This document shows positions 1 to 7,931 of a stretch of 36,346 nucleotides of DNA, in pieces. The DNA is from Acinetobacter baumannii (lineage in GTDB: Bacteria; Pseudomonadota; Gammaproteobacteria; Pseudomonadales; Moraxellaceae). Location of the stretch: positions 1 to 36,346 of the forward strand of contig NZ_JADVOP010000042.1 of NCBI RefSeq assembly GCF_016508585.1, read 5' to 3'. A model generated the notes under the pieces. That model was not told the DNA's origin and did not search any database. It saw only the letters and a program-made list of their open reading frames with translations. Every line of letters starts with the position of its first letter. The stretch's first letter is position 1. Position numbers and translations under genes: made by a program.

Positions 1-105
1 GATTATAGTATAAATTTATTTATCTAATCATATTCATATGTAGAAAAATTTTTTCACCTTTCGTAATGGTAGGCTCAAAAAATCTTTTAGGATATTGAAT
101 GCTTT
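1..105. other. Left edge, no gene seen
   Basis: AT-rich sequence with no open frame of useful size and no recognisable promoter or terminator. It ends in CTTT (102-105), which is repeated right after the IS3-family element at 1304-1307 and is probably the left copy of its target-site duplication. Confidence 0.4.
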
Positions 106-175
106 GGTAATCCCCCCTCAAAATAATTGAACTCAAAAGTAGAAAATCGAATAATCCTGTTCAAGGAGATTTTTT

Positions 176-442
176 ATGAAAACATCTAAATATTCAGACA
201 GCTTAATCATGAGCATTTTAAAACAAGCTGAATCAGGAACACCTGTGCCTAACTTATGCCGTGAACATGGTATGAGTTCCGCTACATTTTATAAATGGAA
301 AGCGAAATATGGAGGTATGGATATTTCAATGATGACACGACTTAAAGAATTAGAAGCTGAAAATGCTCGTCTGAAACGTATGTATGCTGACGAACGTCTT
401 AAAGCAGATATTCTTCAGGATGCACTGTCAAAGAAGTTATAA
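176..442 (+). CDS. IS3-family transposase OrfA (88 aa)
   Basis: This is the DNA-binding subunit of an IS3-family transposase. The helix-turn-helix is visible around residues 15-45 (CREHGMSSATFYKWKAKYGG), followed by a leucine-zipper-like coiled coil at about 54-80 (LKELEAENARLKRMYADERL), the standard OrfA layout. The ATG has an AGGAGA ribosome-binding site just upstream (164-169). The stop TAA lies inside the start of the orfB frame, and an AAAG run near 430-433 could support the -1 frameshift that makes OrfAB in this family. The gene itself appears intact; only its partner is damaged. Confidence 0.9.
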   Translation: MKTSKYSDSLIMSILKQAESGTPVPNLCREHGMSSATFYKWKAKYGGMDISMMTRLKELEAENARLKRMYADERLKADILQDALSKKL

Positions 443-1251
443 AGCCTGCACAACGTAAATCTCTTGCTCAGCGAGCCGTTGAACAATTTAAGATTTCAGT
501 GAGTAAAGCTTGCTTCATCTTTCAACTTAGTCAAACCTGTTATCGTTATAAAGCTCAATTAGATGAGCAAAATAAGATGATTGCAGACTGGCTACTGAAG
601 CTCACCAACGAGAATAAGACTTGGGGCTTTCAGCTTTGCTTCTTGTACCTACGTAATGTCAAAGGCTATTCATGGAACCATAAACGTGTTTACCGAATTT
701 ATAAGGAGCTTGAGCTTAACCTACGAATTAAACCAAACAAACGCATTCAGCGAATAAAGCCTGAACCGCTTACAGTCCCATCAACACCAAATGAATCGTG
801 GTCAATGGACTTTATGCATGACCAACTGAGTGATGGTCGCAGTTACCGAATTCACAATGTTATTGATGATTATAACCGTGAGTCACTGGATATATTGATT
901 GATTTTTCTTTGCCAGCTCAACGAGTGCTGAGGGGATTGGATCAATTAATTGCATGGCGAGGTAAGCCAAAACGTATCCGTAGTGATAATGGACCCGAGT
1001 ATGTTAGTGATTTGATGGAAGCATAGTGTACTCAACATGGAATTGAGCATGTATTTACTCAACCTGGTCATCCACAACAGAATGCTTATGTAGAACGCTT
1101 CAACAGGACGGTTAGATATGAATGTTTGAATCAATATTTATTTAGAGAGCTTGAAGAAGTTGAAGACTATACAACGATATGGCAACACTTTTATAATCAT
1201 GAACGACCACATATGTCAGTTGATGGTAAACCACCTAAATTTAAACAATGA
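424..1251 (+). pseudogene. IS3-family transposase OrfB with an in-frame TAG
   Basis: This is the integrase-core (rve, DDE) half of the transposase. The frame runs open from inside orfA to a TAG at 1024-1026, then continues in the same frame to TGA at 1249-1251. Catalytic residues are visible: first D in WSMDFMHD, second D in RIRSDNGPEY, and E in NAYVERFNR. The E lies after the TAG, so the shorter product cannot be active. Homologues normally carry Trp at the stop position (EAW-CTQHGIEH), so one TGG-to-TAG change explains the lesion. The rest looks undamaged, so the loss is recent. An amber suppressor would restore a full protein. Confidence 0.88.
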
Positions 1252-1330
1252 TAAGAACTTTGGCTTTCTACTTATAAAATCAATTAAAAATGGGAGTATT
1301 ACCCTTTGGTTATAGCTTTTGTATGCAGTG

Positions 1331-1665
1331 TGCTTTGCTGCACAAACCTATCTCTAAAGGCTTTTCCCACAATATAATTTCCAAATGAATAAGCCTACAC
1401 CTAAAATTTATCGTACAACCAATTGGTCTTCATACAACCAAGATCTCATTAATCATGGAAATATGCCATGTGGTTTGATCCTAATACTTAGTGTTATGAA
1501 CAACCGCAAGGAAAACAAGGTAGAAATCAAACATACTCTGACACAGCAATCCAATGTTGCATAATCATTAAATCTTTATTTCGTCTATCTTTAAGTACGG
1601 TCACTGGCTTTGCTCAAAGTCTCATTAAACTTTTGGCTTGGAATGGACTAAATATCCAATAATTT
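1331..1665 (+). pseudogene. IS5-family element, 5' remnant
   Basis: TGCTTTGCTGCACAAACC (1331-1348) resembles the GGCTTTGTTGCA inverted repeat typical of IS5-family (IS903-group-like) elements. The reading frame from ATG 1385 begins MNKPTPKIYRTTNWSSYNQ, the usual start of these transposases. The homology then hops frames because of several small indels (fragments resembling RNQTYSDTAIQCC, IKSLFRLSL and SLIKL can be read in different frames). It stops abruptly at about 1665, where an IS3-type end begins. The DDE catalytic domain is absent. This is an old, dead fragment truncated by the next element. Confidence 0.75.
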
Positions 1666-2285
1666 TGGACTGCACCCCTATCCTAGACAAATATGATCTA
1701 TTCTTTTTGCATAGAAGAAAACATTATGAGTGGACAACGTTATACCCCAGAATTTAAAGGTGAAGCTGTAAAATTGATTACTAAGTGCGGATATTCTATC
1801 ACTCATGTCACAGAACATTTAGGTGTACACACCCCCAACACAGTATTCATAAATAGCTAAAGGCAGTACAGCCTTAACACAATAATACTGAGGAACATGA
1901 ACTGCCAGAGGCTAAGAAAGAAATCCTTCGCCTTAAAAGTCATCCCAAACAAACTGAAGATGAACGGAGTTTTCTAAAAAGGCAACAAGTTACTTTGCAA
2001 GCCTACCTGACTAAAGTATCAGTTTATCCTAAAATACAGCCATCAATTTAAGATTAAAACTATGTGTCGGATTCTAAAGATTGCTCGTTCTGGCTACTAT
2101 AGTTTGGATGCCTGAACCCGAATCAGGCAGGACCATTGAAAATAAACGGTTATGCCACATTACGCTGGATTTTAAAGAGCTAGGTGAAAGCTGTGGATCT
2201 AATCGTGTGCTGAAGATCATGAAACACAATGGTATTGCCGCTGTTCGAGGATACTCAAGTCTTTTTAAATCATATTCTATGCAAT
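1666..2285 (+). pseudogene. Second IS3-family element, decayed remnant
   Basis: It starts with TGGACTGCACCCCTATCC (1666-1683), an IS3-like terminal repeat, followed by orfA from ATG 1726 (MSGQRYTPEFKGEAVKLIT). That frame is interrupted by stops and frameshifts from about 1855. OrfB pieces can still be read, such as FKIKTMCRILKIARSGYYS (2047-2100), a piece resembling AIENKRL, and LGESCGSNRVLKIMKHNG (2186-2239). The element breaks off near 2260-2290, so the integrase core with its DDE residues and the right end are missing. It differs in sequence from the IS3 element at 106-1303, so it is a separate insertion event. Its lost end abuts the XRE gene's 3' end. Confidence 0.75.
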
Positions 2286-2292
2286 TAAACTT

Positions 2293-2631
2293 CTAACTAG
2301 TTGATAAAATCCTAATGAGTTTAGCAACTAGTTGTCTTGTATTCGCTTGCTCCTGACCATCCAGTAAAGACTGAACAAGATTGACTAAAGTATTTGTTGT
2401 TATTTCTACATCAGCATTGCTATCACTTACATTTTTATTTTGCATATAAATATTCATACATTGAATTAAAAGTGTACTCGGTGGAGATATAAATCCACTT
2501 TCATACTTTGATATTAATGACTGTTTACTGCCTACTCTTTTCGCAAAATCTTTTTGGTTTTCATTAAAATATTCTTTTCTAGCAAATTTTATCAGTGATT
2601 TTGCTTGAAGATTATCAGCATTAATTTGCAT
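2293..2631 (-). CDS. XRE-family transcriptional regulator, probable repressor of the ietAS operon
   Basis: Small DNA-binding protein of 112 aa from the chosen start. A helix-turn-helix is visible in its first half (QKDFAKRVGSKQSLISKYESG), matching the Cro/C1/XRE fold; the C-terminal part is helical with no recognised domain. The frame stays open upstream to about 2700, but I chose the ATG at 2629-2631. An AAGG lies upstream of it, and the alternative ATG at 2656-2658 sits inside a perfect palindrome that looks like the operator. The gene is divergent from the ATPase/protease pair, the usual position for a regulator of a defence operon. Repression of its own gene is suggested by the palindrome over its -10 region. 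The function is inferred from position and fold. Confidence 0.75.
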   Translation of the reverse strand: MQINADNLQAKSLIKFARKEYFNENQKDFAKRVGSKQSLISKYESGFISPPSTLLIQCMNIYMQNKNVSDSNADVEITTNTLVNLVQSLLDGQEQANTRQLVAKLIRILSTS

Positions 2632-2649
2632 ATAACGAGCCTTTTTGAT

Positions 2650-2694
2650 AATATTCATATATTGAATATTTATGCTATCTATAATTATAGTCAA
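2650..2694 (-). promoter_or_regulatory. Promoter and palindromic operator of the XRE gene
   Basis: A perfect inverted repeat, AATATTCA-TATAT-TGAATATT, occupies 2650-2670. On the minus strand a -35-like TTGACT (2689-2694) and a -10-like TAAATA (2667-2672) are 16 nt apart, so the repeat overlaps the -10. That is the geometry of an autorepressor site. The site is also about 115 bp upstream of the divergent ietA start. Promoter boxes in AT-rich DNA are weak evidence; the palindrome itself is exact. Confidence 0.55.
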
Positions 2695-2783
2695 GGTCAA
2701 GAGTAGTTAGCTTTAATAGATGGCTTTTATTAATGATTTAACCTAAAATTTAATTAAGCCAAATAGTTTTGAGGAGATCTCAA

Positions 2784-3788
2784 ATGGCAAGTGCAGAACA
2801 ATTGAAAGCATTATTAAAATCACACATGGATGGTGATGATGCTCATTTTTATTCAGTTGCAATGCAAGTCGCTGCTCGTGAAGCAAAAATGGGGCATGGT
2901 AAGTTAGCTCTTGAACTAAAAAAAATTATCGAAAATGCAAAGAAAAAAAACTCAATAGAAAATACGTTAGAAAAAAATAAAGCTGTTATTCATATCGCTC
3001 AGCCTAGAGGAGAAGTAGCAAACTTATTAGAAGTTTCTTTTCCTATTCTTAAAATTAATGACATGATTTTAACTCCACCAGTAGCTAGACAGTTAGATCG
3101 AATAATCTTAGAACAAAGAAATGTGCATAAAATTAAAAATCATGGTCTTCATCCTCGTCGAAAACTACTTTTAGTAGGACCTCCTGGGGCTGGGAAAACT
3201 ATGACAGCATCAATGCTTGCTGGGGAGCTTGGTCTTCCTTTGTTCATTGTCCGCTTAGATGCTCTTATTACAAGATTTATGGGTGAAACCTCAGCAAAAC
3301 TTCGTCAAATTTTTGATGCTATTAGAGATACTAGAGGGATATATTTTTTTGATGAATTTGATGCTATAGGCTCTCAAAGAAGCTCAACAAATGATGTAGG
3401 AGAAATGCGGCGTATTCTTAATAGCTTCTTAATTATGATTGAACAGGATATATCGAATAGCTTAATTATTTCTGCAACAAATCATCCTGAAATTTTAGAC
3501 TATGCATTATTTAGACGTTTTGATGATATTATTGAATATGAATTACCGGATATTGATCAAATCGCCGATGTCTTAAAAATTAGACTAAATAACTATATGA
3601 ATAATCGTATTAATTGGAAAAAATTAGCAGTGCATGGCGTTGGTTTGAGTTATGCTGATATCACTCGGGCGTCTCAAGATTCTATTAAAGATGCTGTAAT
3701 TCGTGATCTTAATAAAGTATCAATTGATGATGTAATCTTTCATTTAAATGAAAGAAAAAGTGCTAATTTCAATAATTTTGTAAAATAA
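2784..3788 (+). CDS. ietA: IetA-like AAA-family ATPase, anti-phage system subunit
   Basis: AAA-type ATPase of 334 aa. Visible motifs are Walker A GPPGAGKT (132-139), Walker B IYFFDEFD with D180 and E181, sensor-1 ATNHPE with N223, and an arginine pair in LFRRFD (234-235). A helical N-terminus (about 1-60, with AREAKMGHGKLALELKK) precedes the core. The ATG at 2784 is chosen because GAGGAG (2772-2777) sits just upstream; an upstream in-frame TTG overlaps that site. The subtilisin-like protease gene follows after 12 bp. An AAA ATPase paired with an S8 protease matches IetA/IetS, first described on an Agrobacterium plasmid as an incompatibility-linked pair and later shown to give phage defence. 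The assignment rests on architecture and gene pairing, not an alignment. Confidence 0.85.
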   Translation: MASAEQLKALLKSHMDGDDAHFYSVAMQVAAREAKMGHGKLALELKKIIENAKKKNSIENTLEKNKAVIHIAQPRGEVANLLEVSFPILKINDMILTPPVARQLDRIILEQRNVHKIKNHGLHPRRKLLLVGPPGAGKTMTASMLAGELGLPLFIVRLDALITRFMGETSAKLRQIFDAIRDTRGIYFFDEFDAIGSQRSSTNDVGEMRRILNSFLIMIEQDISNSLIISATNHPEILDYALFRRFDDIIEYELPDIDQIADVLKIRLNNYMNNRINWKKLAVHGVGLSYADITRASQDSIKDAVIRDLNKVSIDDVIFHLNERKSANFNNFVK

Positions 3789-3800
3789 AGAGCATATTTT

Positions 3801-6317
3801 ATGCAAGATAAAGTTAATAAAAAGAACCCCCACTTTTTATTGCAGAATAGAGTACAAAGTAATTCTTATATATCAGCTTTAGATGGAAGATCACGACCTA
3901 TCAGTCAAAAAGATCGATATTCCCATGGAAACGCTCTTATGCGACAATTATTACAGATTGAAGCAGATGCTCCTGGTCAAATTCTAAATCAGCTTGACAA
4001 AGAATCTAATCTGTACAATGAAGGAGTATTGTTGTCAGTTAATGGATTTTCTGGAGAACCATTAAAAGCTGAGGCTTTAGAGTCTTCAAAAACAAAAATT
4101 GAATTACGTAATATTAGAAAAAGTTTAGAAAATGACGAATTATCAGCAACCCTTTTTCTTCCAAATGCAGATATACCGTTCATTAAAGAAAAAATTTTAA
4201 ACTACACAAATGATGTTAAATCAGCTAGCGGTAGAAGACTGTTTAATAATGATCTCTTTAACTCTATACAGAATATGGGACTAGCAACCTTTTATTCTTT
4301 GTGGAACGATGATCCTAAAGTCTTACCAATTAATTTTGATGACAAAATCTGGTGGGAGGTGTGGTTACCTGTTGAAGAAGATAGACTTTATGCAGTTGAC
4401 CAATTCTTAAGAATATGTGAAATATTGAAAACACCAATTTCAAACGCACTTGAATTTCCTGAACGGACGGTATTTCACATTTATTGTAGTAGAAACGAAC
4501 TTGAAAGCAACTCCAACTTATTAAATGTTATTGCAGAAATTCGTAGGCCAAAAGAAACGACTCATTTTTTTTCAAAAATGTCTTCAATAGATCAAACTGA
4601 ATGGATCAAAGATTTATCAAGTCGTATAATTAAATCATCAGACACACCTGAAACACCTTATATATGCTTGATTGATGGTGGTGTGAATTTACATCCTTTT
4701 CTTAATCCTTTTTTAGATGAAAATGATTTACATACAGTGAATGAGTCGTGGGGATACCATGATGAATATGGTCATGCGACTGGTTTAGCAGGCTTATCAT
4801 TAATTGGTGACTTCACAGACCATCTGATTCACAACAAATCAGTAAAAATTAACCATAGAATTGAATCAGTTAAGATTATATCAGAAAAAGAAAGTAATAA
4901 TTCCAAGTTATACGGTAACTTAGTTAGAGAAGCTATAGCAATTCCAGAAATAACTAATCCTTATCGAAAAAGATTGTACAGTATGGCTGTAGCCTCTATG
5001 GACGGGCGTGATCGAGGAAGACCATCTTCATGGTCTGCTGCTTTAGATAATGCCATATGCGATAATTTAAACAACTTCAAAAATCCTAAACTTTTTATTG
5101 TTTGCGCTGGTAATCTTGAACCAACTCAAGAAAACTATGCTAACTACCCTAGTAGCAATCAAGTGAATGAGATTCATGATCCAGCCCAAGCTTGGAATGC
5201 TTTAACAGTTGGAGCTTGCACTCACAAAACTACAATTGATGAATATGGTACTGAATATTGTACCGCAGTTGCAAAGTCTGGATCATTAAGCCCTCATAGC
5301 TCAACATCACTTGTATGGATGAATACTCAATGGCCTTATAAACCAGATGTAGTCTTTGAAGGTGGTAATATCTCACATGATAGTAAATTCGGGGCTTTCT
5401 TTGACACAGAAAGTTTAAGTCTTCTCACCCTTAATCATGAACCTCATATTGGAAAAAATTTCACTATTACATCTCAGACAAGTGCAGCATCCGCATTATG
5501 TGCAAAAATGGCTGCTGAAATTATGGCACATTACCCTAATTACTGGCCAGAAACTATCCGAGCTCTCATTGTCCATTCATCTGAGTGGACGGAAAATATG
5601 AAAAAAGACTTCTTAGGGGGAGATGAAAAGAAATCTGACTATGTAAAATTACTACATCACTGTGGATATGGAGAACCTAACTTAAATAAGGCTCTTTGGA
5701 GTGCTTCAAATTCACTAAGCCTAGTTTGCCAGGAAAGCCTTAAACCTCTCAAAAGAAATGGAAGTAAAATCGATTTTAATCAAATTAATATCCATAATTT
5801 ACCTTGGCCAAAAGATGAACTTTTAGATTTAGGCCACACTCCTGTTGAAATGAGAGTAACACTTTCTCATTTTATTGAGGGAAATCCAGGAGCATGTGAT
5901 GCATCTTTTTCTGGAAGTAAATACCAATATGAATCTTTAGGTTTAAGATTCGAAATAAGACGCCCCGCTGAACAAGTACCAGAGTTTTTAAAACGTATTA
6001 ACCGCTACGAACGAGAAAAAGGAGTGAAGTTTGAAAGTACAACAACTGATAGTGGATGGTTAATAGGTCCCAAAAAAAGAGTACGTGGATCAATTCACTC
6101 CGATATATGGATTGGAACAGCAGCTGAATTAGCGAACCGAGGTATGTTAGCTGTTTTTCCTATAACAGGCTGGTGGAAAAATTCCATAAATAGAGAACGA
6201 TACAATCAAAGTATTAGGTATTCACTTATCGTAACCATTACTACACCAGAATCAGAAATTGATTTATATGCAGTAGTACAAAATCAAATTTTAAATGAAA
6301 AATCAATTGACATTTAA
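3801..6317 (+). CDS. ietS: IetS-like subtilisin-family (S8) serine protease, anti-phage system effector
   Basis: Large cytoplasmic S8 peptidase of 838 aa with no signal peptide. The catalytic triad is readable: D292 in CLIDGGVN, H325 in YGHATGLAG, and S561 in SQTSAASALCAKMA; the likely oxyanion Asn is N438 in VCAGNLEP. About 280 residues precede the catalytic domain and about 230 follow, the size expected for IetS and far larger than a secreted subtilisin. The start codon has AAGAG about 9 nt upstream, and the gene is in an operon with the ATPase. In characterised IetAS both genes are needed for defence, and the protease is presumed to be the toxic or cleaving arm controlled by the ATPase. 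The substrate is unknown. Confidence 0.85.
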   Translation: MQDKVNKKNPHFLLQNRVQSNSYISALDGRSRPISQKDRYSHGNALMRQLLQIEADAPGQILNQLDKESNLYNEGVLLSVNGFSGEPLKAEALESSKTKIELRNIRKSLENDELSATLFLPNADIPFIKEKILNYTNDVKSASGRRLFNNDLFNSIQNMGLATFYSLWNDDPKVLPINFDDKIWWEVWLPVEEDRLYAVDQFLRICEILKTPISNALEFPERTVFHIYCSRNELESNSNLLNVIAEIRRPKETTHFFSKMSSIDQTEWIKDLSSRIIKSSDTPETPYICLIDGGVNLHPFLNPFLDENDLHTVNESWGYHDEYGHATGLAGLSLIGDFTDHLIHNKSVKINHRIESVKIISEKESNNSKLYGNLVREAIAIPEITNPYRKRLYSMAVASMDGRDRGRPSSWSAALDNAICDNLNNFKNPKLFIVCAGNLEPTQENYANYPSSNQVNEIHDPAQAWNALTVGACTHKTTIDEYGTEYCTAVAKSGSLSPHSSTSLVWMNTQWPYKPDVVFEGGNISHDSKFGAFFDTESLSLLTLNHEPHIGKNFTITSQTSAASALCAKMAAEIMAHYPNYWPETIRALIVHSSEWTENMKKDFLGGDEKKSDYVKLLHHCGYGEPNLNKALWSASNSLSLVCQESLKPLKRNGSKIDFNQINIHNLPWPKDELLDLGHTPVEMRVTLSHFIEGNPGACDASFSGSKYQYESLGLRFEIRRPAEQVPEFLKRINRYEREKGVKFESTTTDSGWLIGPKKRVRGSIHSDIWIGTAAELANRGMLAVFPITGWWKNSINRERYNQSIRYSLIVTITTPESEIDLYAVVQNQILNEKSIDI

Positions 6318-6323
6318 ATGTCA
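6308..6323 (+). terminator. Palindrome at the ietS stop, possible weak terminator
   Basis: TGACATTTAAATGTCA is a perfect 16-bp palindrome that overlaps the ietS stop codon and is followed by TTATTTTTAA. It could act as a weak intrinsic terminator, but the stem is very AT-rich and has essentially no loop, so confidence is low. Confidence 0.35.
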
Positions 6324-6444
6324 TTATTTTTAATATAAATATTAGATTTCTAGCGTCAGTCAAAATCTGAGCAGACATGAGATTTGATCTATTAGGTATT
6401 ATATAAAGCTTATAAATAAGCTGAATGAAATATTAGTATTGGAT

Positions 6445-6797
6445 GGCTTTGTTGCAAAAGATTTACAAGTTAATACTTCACCAAGCAACTCAAATTTAAG
6501 GCATAACTTGGATATATGGTCGACTTAATTCCGTAAATCTATTGAGGACTGCTATAAATTCATGAATCTTATTGACTTGGCTTTGAAAGTTTCTCGATCT
6601 GAGTTTATCCCCTAATAATTTTATGCAATGCATCTTGGTTTCGACCAAACTTCAGCGATGATAACCAGATCACTTTTCCCAAAAGGCTCTGCCTAAACGT
6701 TTGACTATTTTTAATAATTCATTTCTCTCTAAAGATTCTGTTTTGTGATCTTTCCAAGGTTTTGCATTTTTTGGCGGAATAACAACATGTGCTTGCT
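6445..6797 (-). pseudogene. IS5-family transposase, 3' remnant with terminal repeat
   Basis: GGCTTTGTTGCAAAAG (6445-6460) is an IS5-type inverted repeat. Reading leftward on the minus strand from about 6797 to the TAA at 6496-6498 gives the conserved tail of IS5-family transposases (HVVIPPKNAKPWK, LERNELL, VETKMHCIKLLGDKL, VLNRFTEL). Two in-frame stops interrupt it: TGA after FWEK, where Trp is expected, and TGA after GYHR, where Arg is expected. The N-terminal two-thirds is missing; the frame runs straight into a serine-recombinase fragment at about 6793-6801. This is a dead, truncated copy in the opposite orientation to the IS5 fragment at 1331-1665. Confidence 0.8.
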
Positions 6798-6800
6798 AAT

Positions 6801-6976
6801 CTTGAGTCATCAAGGAGTTGATTTAGAATCGATCTATCAAGCTTTGTGTCCGATTCATTTTCTACGTACTCTTTAACGTCACTTTCTATGGAAAGGGCGA
6901 ATTTTTTTAAATCATCCAATGCCCTTTGTGTATTCTGGTCTTTAGTACTTACTCGAACATAAATTCTTGTCGTAAT
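6801..6976 (-). pseudogene. Serine recombinase (resolvase/invertase) N-terminal stub
   Basis: The minus strand reads TTRIYVRVSTKDQNTQRALD and then DLKKFALSIESDVKEYVENE and LLDDSR. This is the start of the resolvase/invertase catalytic domain, with the active-site Ser in VRVSTKD. After DDSR, where the family continues toward a second conserved arginine-rich motif, the sequence changes to the IS5 transposase tail. The first in-frame codon is ATT (6974-6976) where an ATG would be expected, so the start also seems lost. About 58 codons survive of roughly 180-200. Such genes usually accompany Tn3-like elements, plasmids or invertible segments, so another mobile element was once here. Confidence 0.8.
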
Positions 6977-7318
6977 TTATCATTTAACTACTAATTTCAA
7001 ACTTCAATGCTAATGCTAATGCTATCATTAAATTTTAATAAATAGTCTTATGATAGTCAGATTATCGCTTAATCTGATTCTATTTAAGGTATAGTTCAAT
7101 GATAGGTTGATTTTAATAAAAATATAAATTGACAATAAAAATTAAATTTACTAGCATCAATATGGATCAATATGTGATATCAAATATCCAAATATGTTGC
7201 CTTAATATCGACATATTGATTTAATATTGAAGTCAACCAAAGCTGTATCAAATCATTTTGACGAAGGATTGATACAACCTTGATTAACATTAGTTAACCC
7301 TAGACAGGATCAACTGTT
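6977..7318. other. Gene-free AT-rich control region with palindromes
   Basis: No gene is visible. It holds three tandem AATGCT units (7007-7024); a perfect inverted repeat TCAGATTA-TCGCT-TAATCTGA (7058-7078), which lies upstream of the dead serine recombinase where a res-type site would be; and a second inverted repeat TGTATCAA-N17-TTGATACA (7244-7276) about 43 bp before the 7319 gene, a plausible operator or promoter element for it. The base composition is very AT-rich, so chance short repeats are likely, but arms of 8 bp with exact symmetry are worth noting. Confidence 0.45.
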
Positions 7319-7804
7319 ATGAATAATAGCATTTCAAACCCTAAAGCTCTATTAGAATGTGATTTAGTCGTACTAGCCCAGTTTTTTGATTTTATTAAAA
7401 AGGCTGGTTTTGAAACTTTTGAGGAATATTTTCAGTTTACAATGGATGAAAGTGCTAAAAATGAGCTAATTACTCTAAGTAAAATAGATATTTCTCAAAT
7501 TATTAATTATTTGAGTGAATATCTATTAGATGCTGATAGCTCATGGATAGACAACTTTAATCCATTTAAATCAACGAATTCCTTTACTTTTGTCTATCTA
7601 TACAAATCTGCTCAGAAGAATGATGAGAACTTCCCTTTCGCAGATTGGAACTTAATAAGTAGGCACAGTAAAATTACTTTAGGTAAGGAATTCAAAGAGT
7701 TCGTTCAGAAAACTGAAGATAGTGCTGAAAAAGGTGAGTGGTATATTAAAAAGGATGGCTTGAATATGAGTAGTGCAGCACTGTACAAGCTTATTCAAAA
7801 ATAA
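7319..7804 (+). CDS. Hypothetical protein (161 aa), island cargo
   Basis: I do not recognise a family. The protein is soluble, acidic and mostly helical in appearance, with no signal peptide, transmembrane segment, metal-binding cluster or nuclease motif that I can see. Aromatic residues are frequent (FFDFIKKAGFETFEEYFQF near the N-terminus; WIDNFNPF and FADWNLI in the middle). The C-terminal WYIKKDGLNMSSAALYKLIQK could be a small helix-turn-helix-like end. AGGA (7305-7308) precedes the ATG by 10 nt. It is followed by a strong terminator, so it is its own transcription unit. Its setting between two defence modules suggests a defence or accessory role, but this is inference only. Confidence 0.7.
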   Translation: MNNSISNPKALLECDLVVLAQFFDFIKKAGFETFEEYFQFTMDESAKNELITLSKIDISQIINYLSEYLLDADSSWIDNFNPFKSTNSFTFVYLYKSAQKNDENFPFADWNLISRHSKITLGKEFKEFVQKTEDSAEKGEWYIKKDGLNMSSAALYKLIQK

Positions 7805-7825
7805 CTCTTAGATCGTACCAAAAAG

Positions 7826-7849
7826 AAAGCTCTTAGACAGAGCTTTTTT
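7826..7849 (+). terminator. Intrinsic terminator after the 161-aa gene
   Basis: AAAGCTCT-TAGAC-AGAGCTTT followed by a T run: an 8-bp stem with a 5-nt loop, 21 bp past the stop codon at 7804. Confidence 0.85.
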
Positions 7850-7931
7850 ATTACATAAATATCAACTGTATAAGTTATCAATTTTATAGTCAAATAAGAT
7901 GATTTAATTGCAAACATATAAGGAAGACTTC

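Larger units (their letters stand above)
106..1303 (+). mobile_element. IS3-family insertion sequence, complete but with a broken transposase
   Basis: The ends are imperfect inverted repeats of about 40 bp. The left end reads GGTAATCCCCCC and then TAATTGA and AAAGTAGAAA. The right end, reverse-complemented, reads GGTAATACTCCC and then TAATTGA and TAAGTAGAAA. The same 4 bp, CTTT, lies outside both ends (102-105 and 1304-1307), as expected for the 3-5 bp duplications made by IS3-family elements. The 1198 bp length fits the family. Inside are orfA (176-442) and, in the -1 frame, orfB, which carries a premature TAG. It lies at the left side of the island and is the only IS here with both ends. 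I cannot name the exact IS without a database. Confidence 0.85.
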
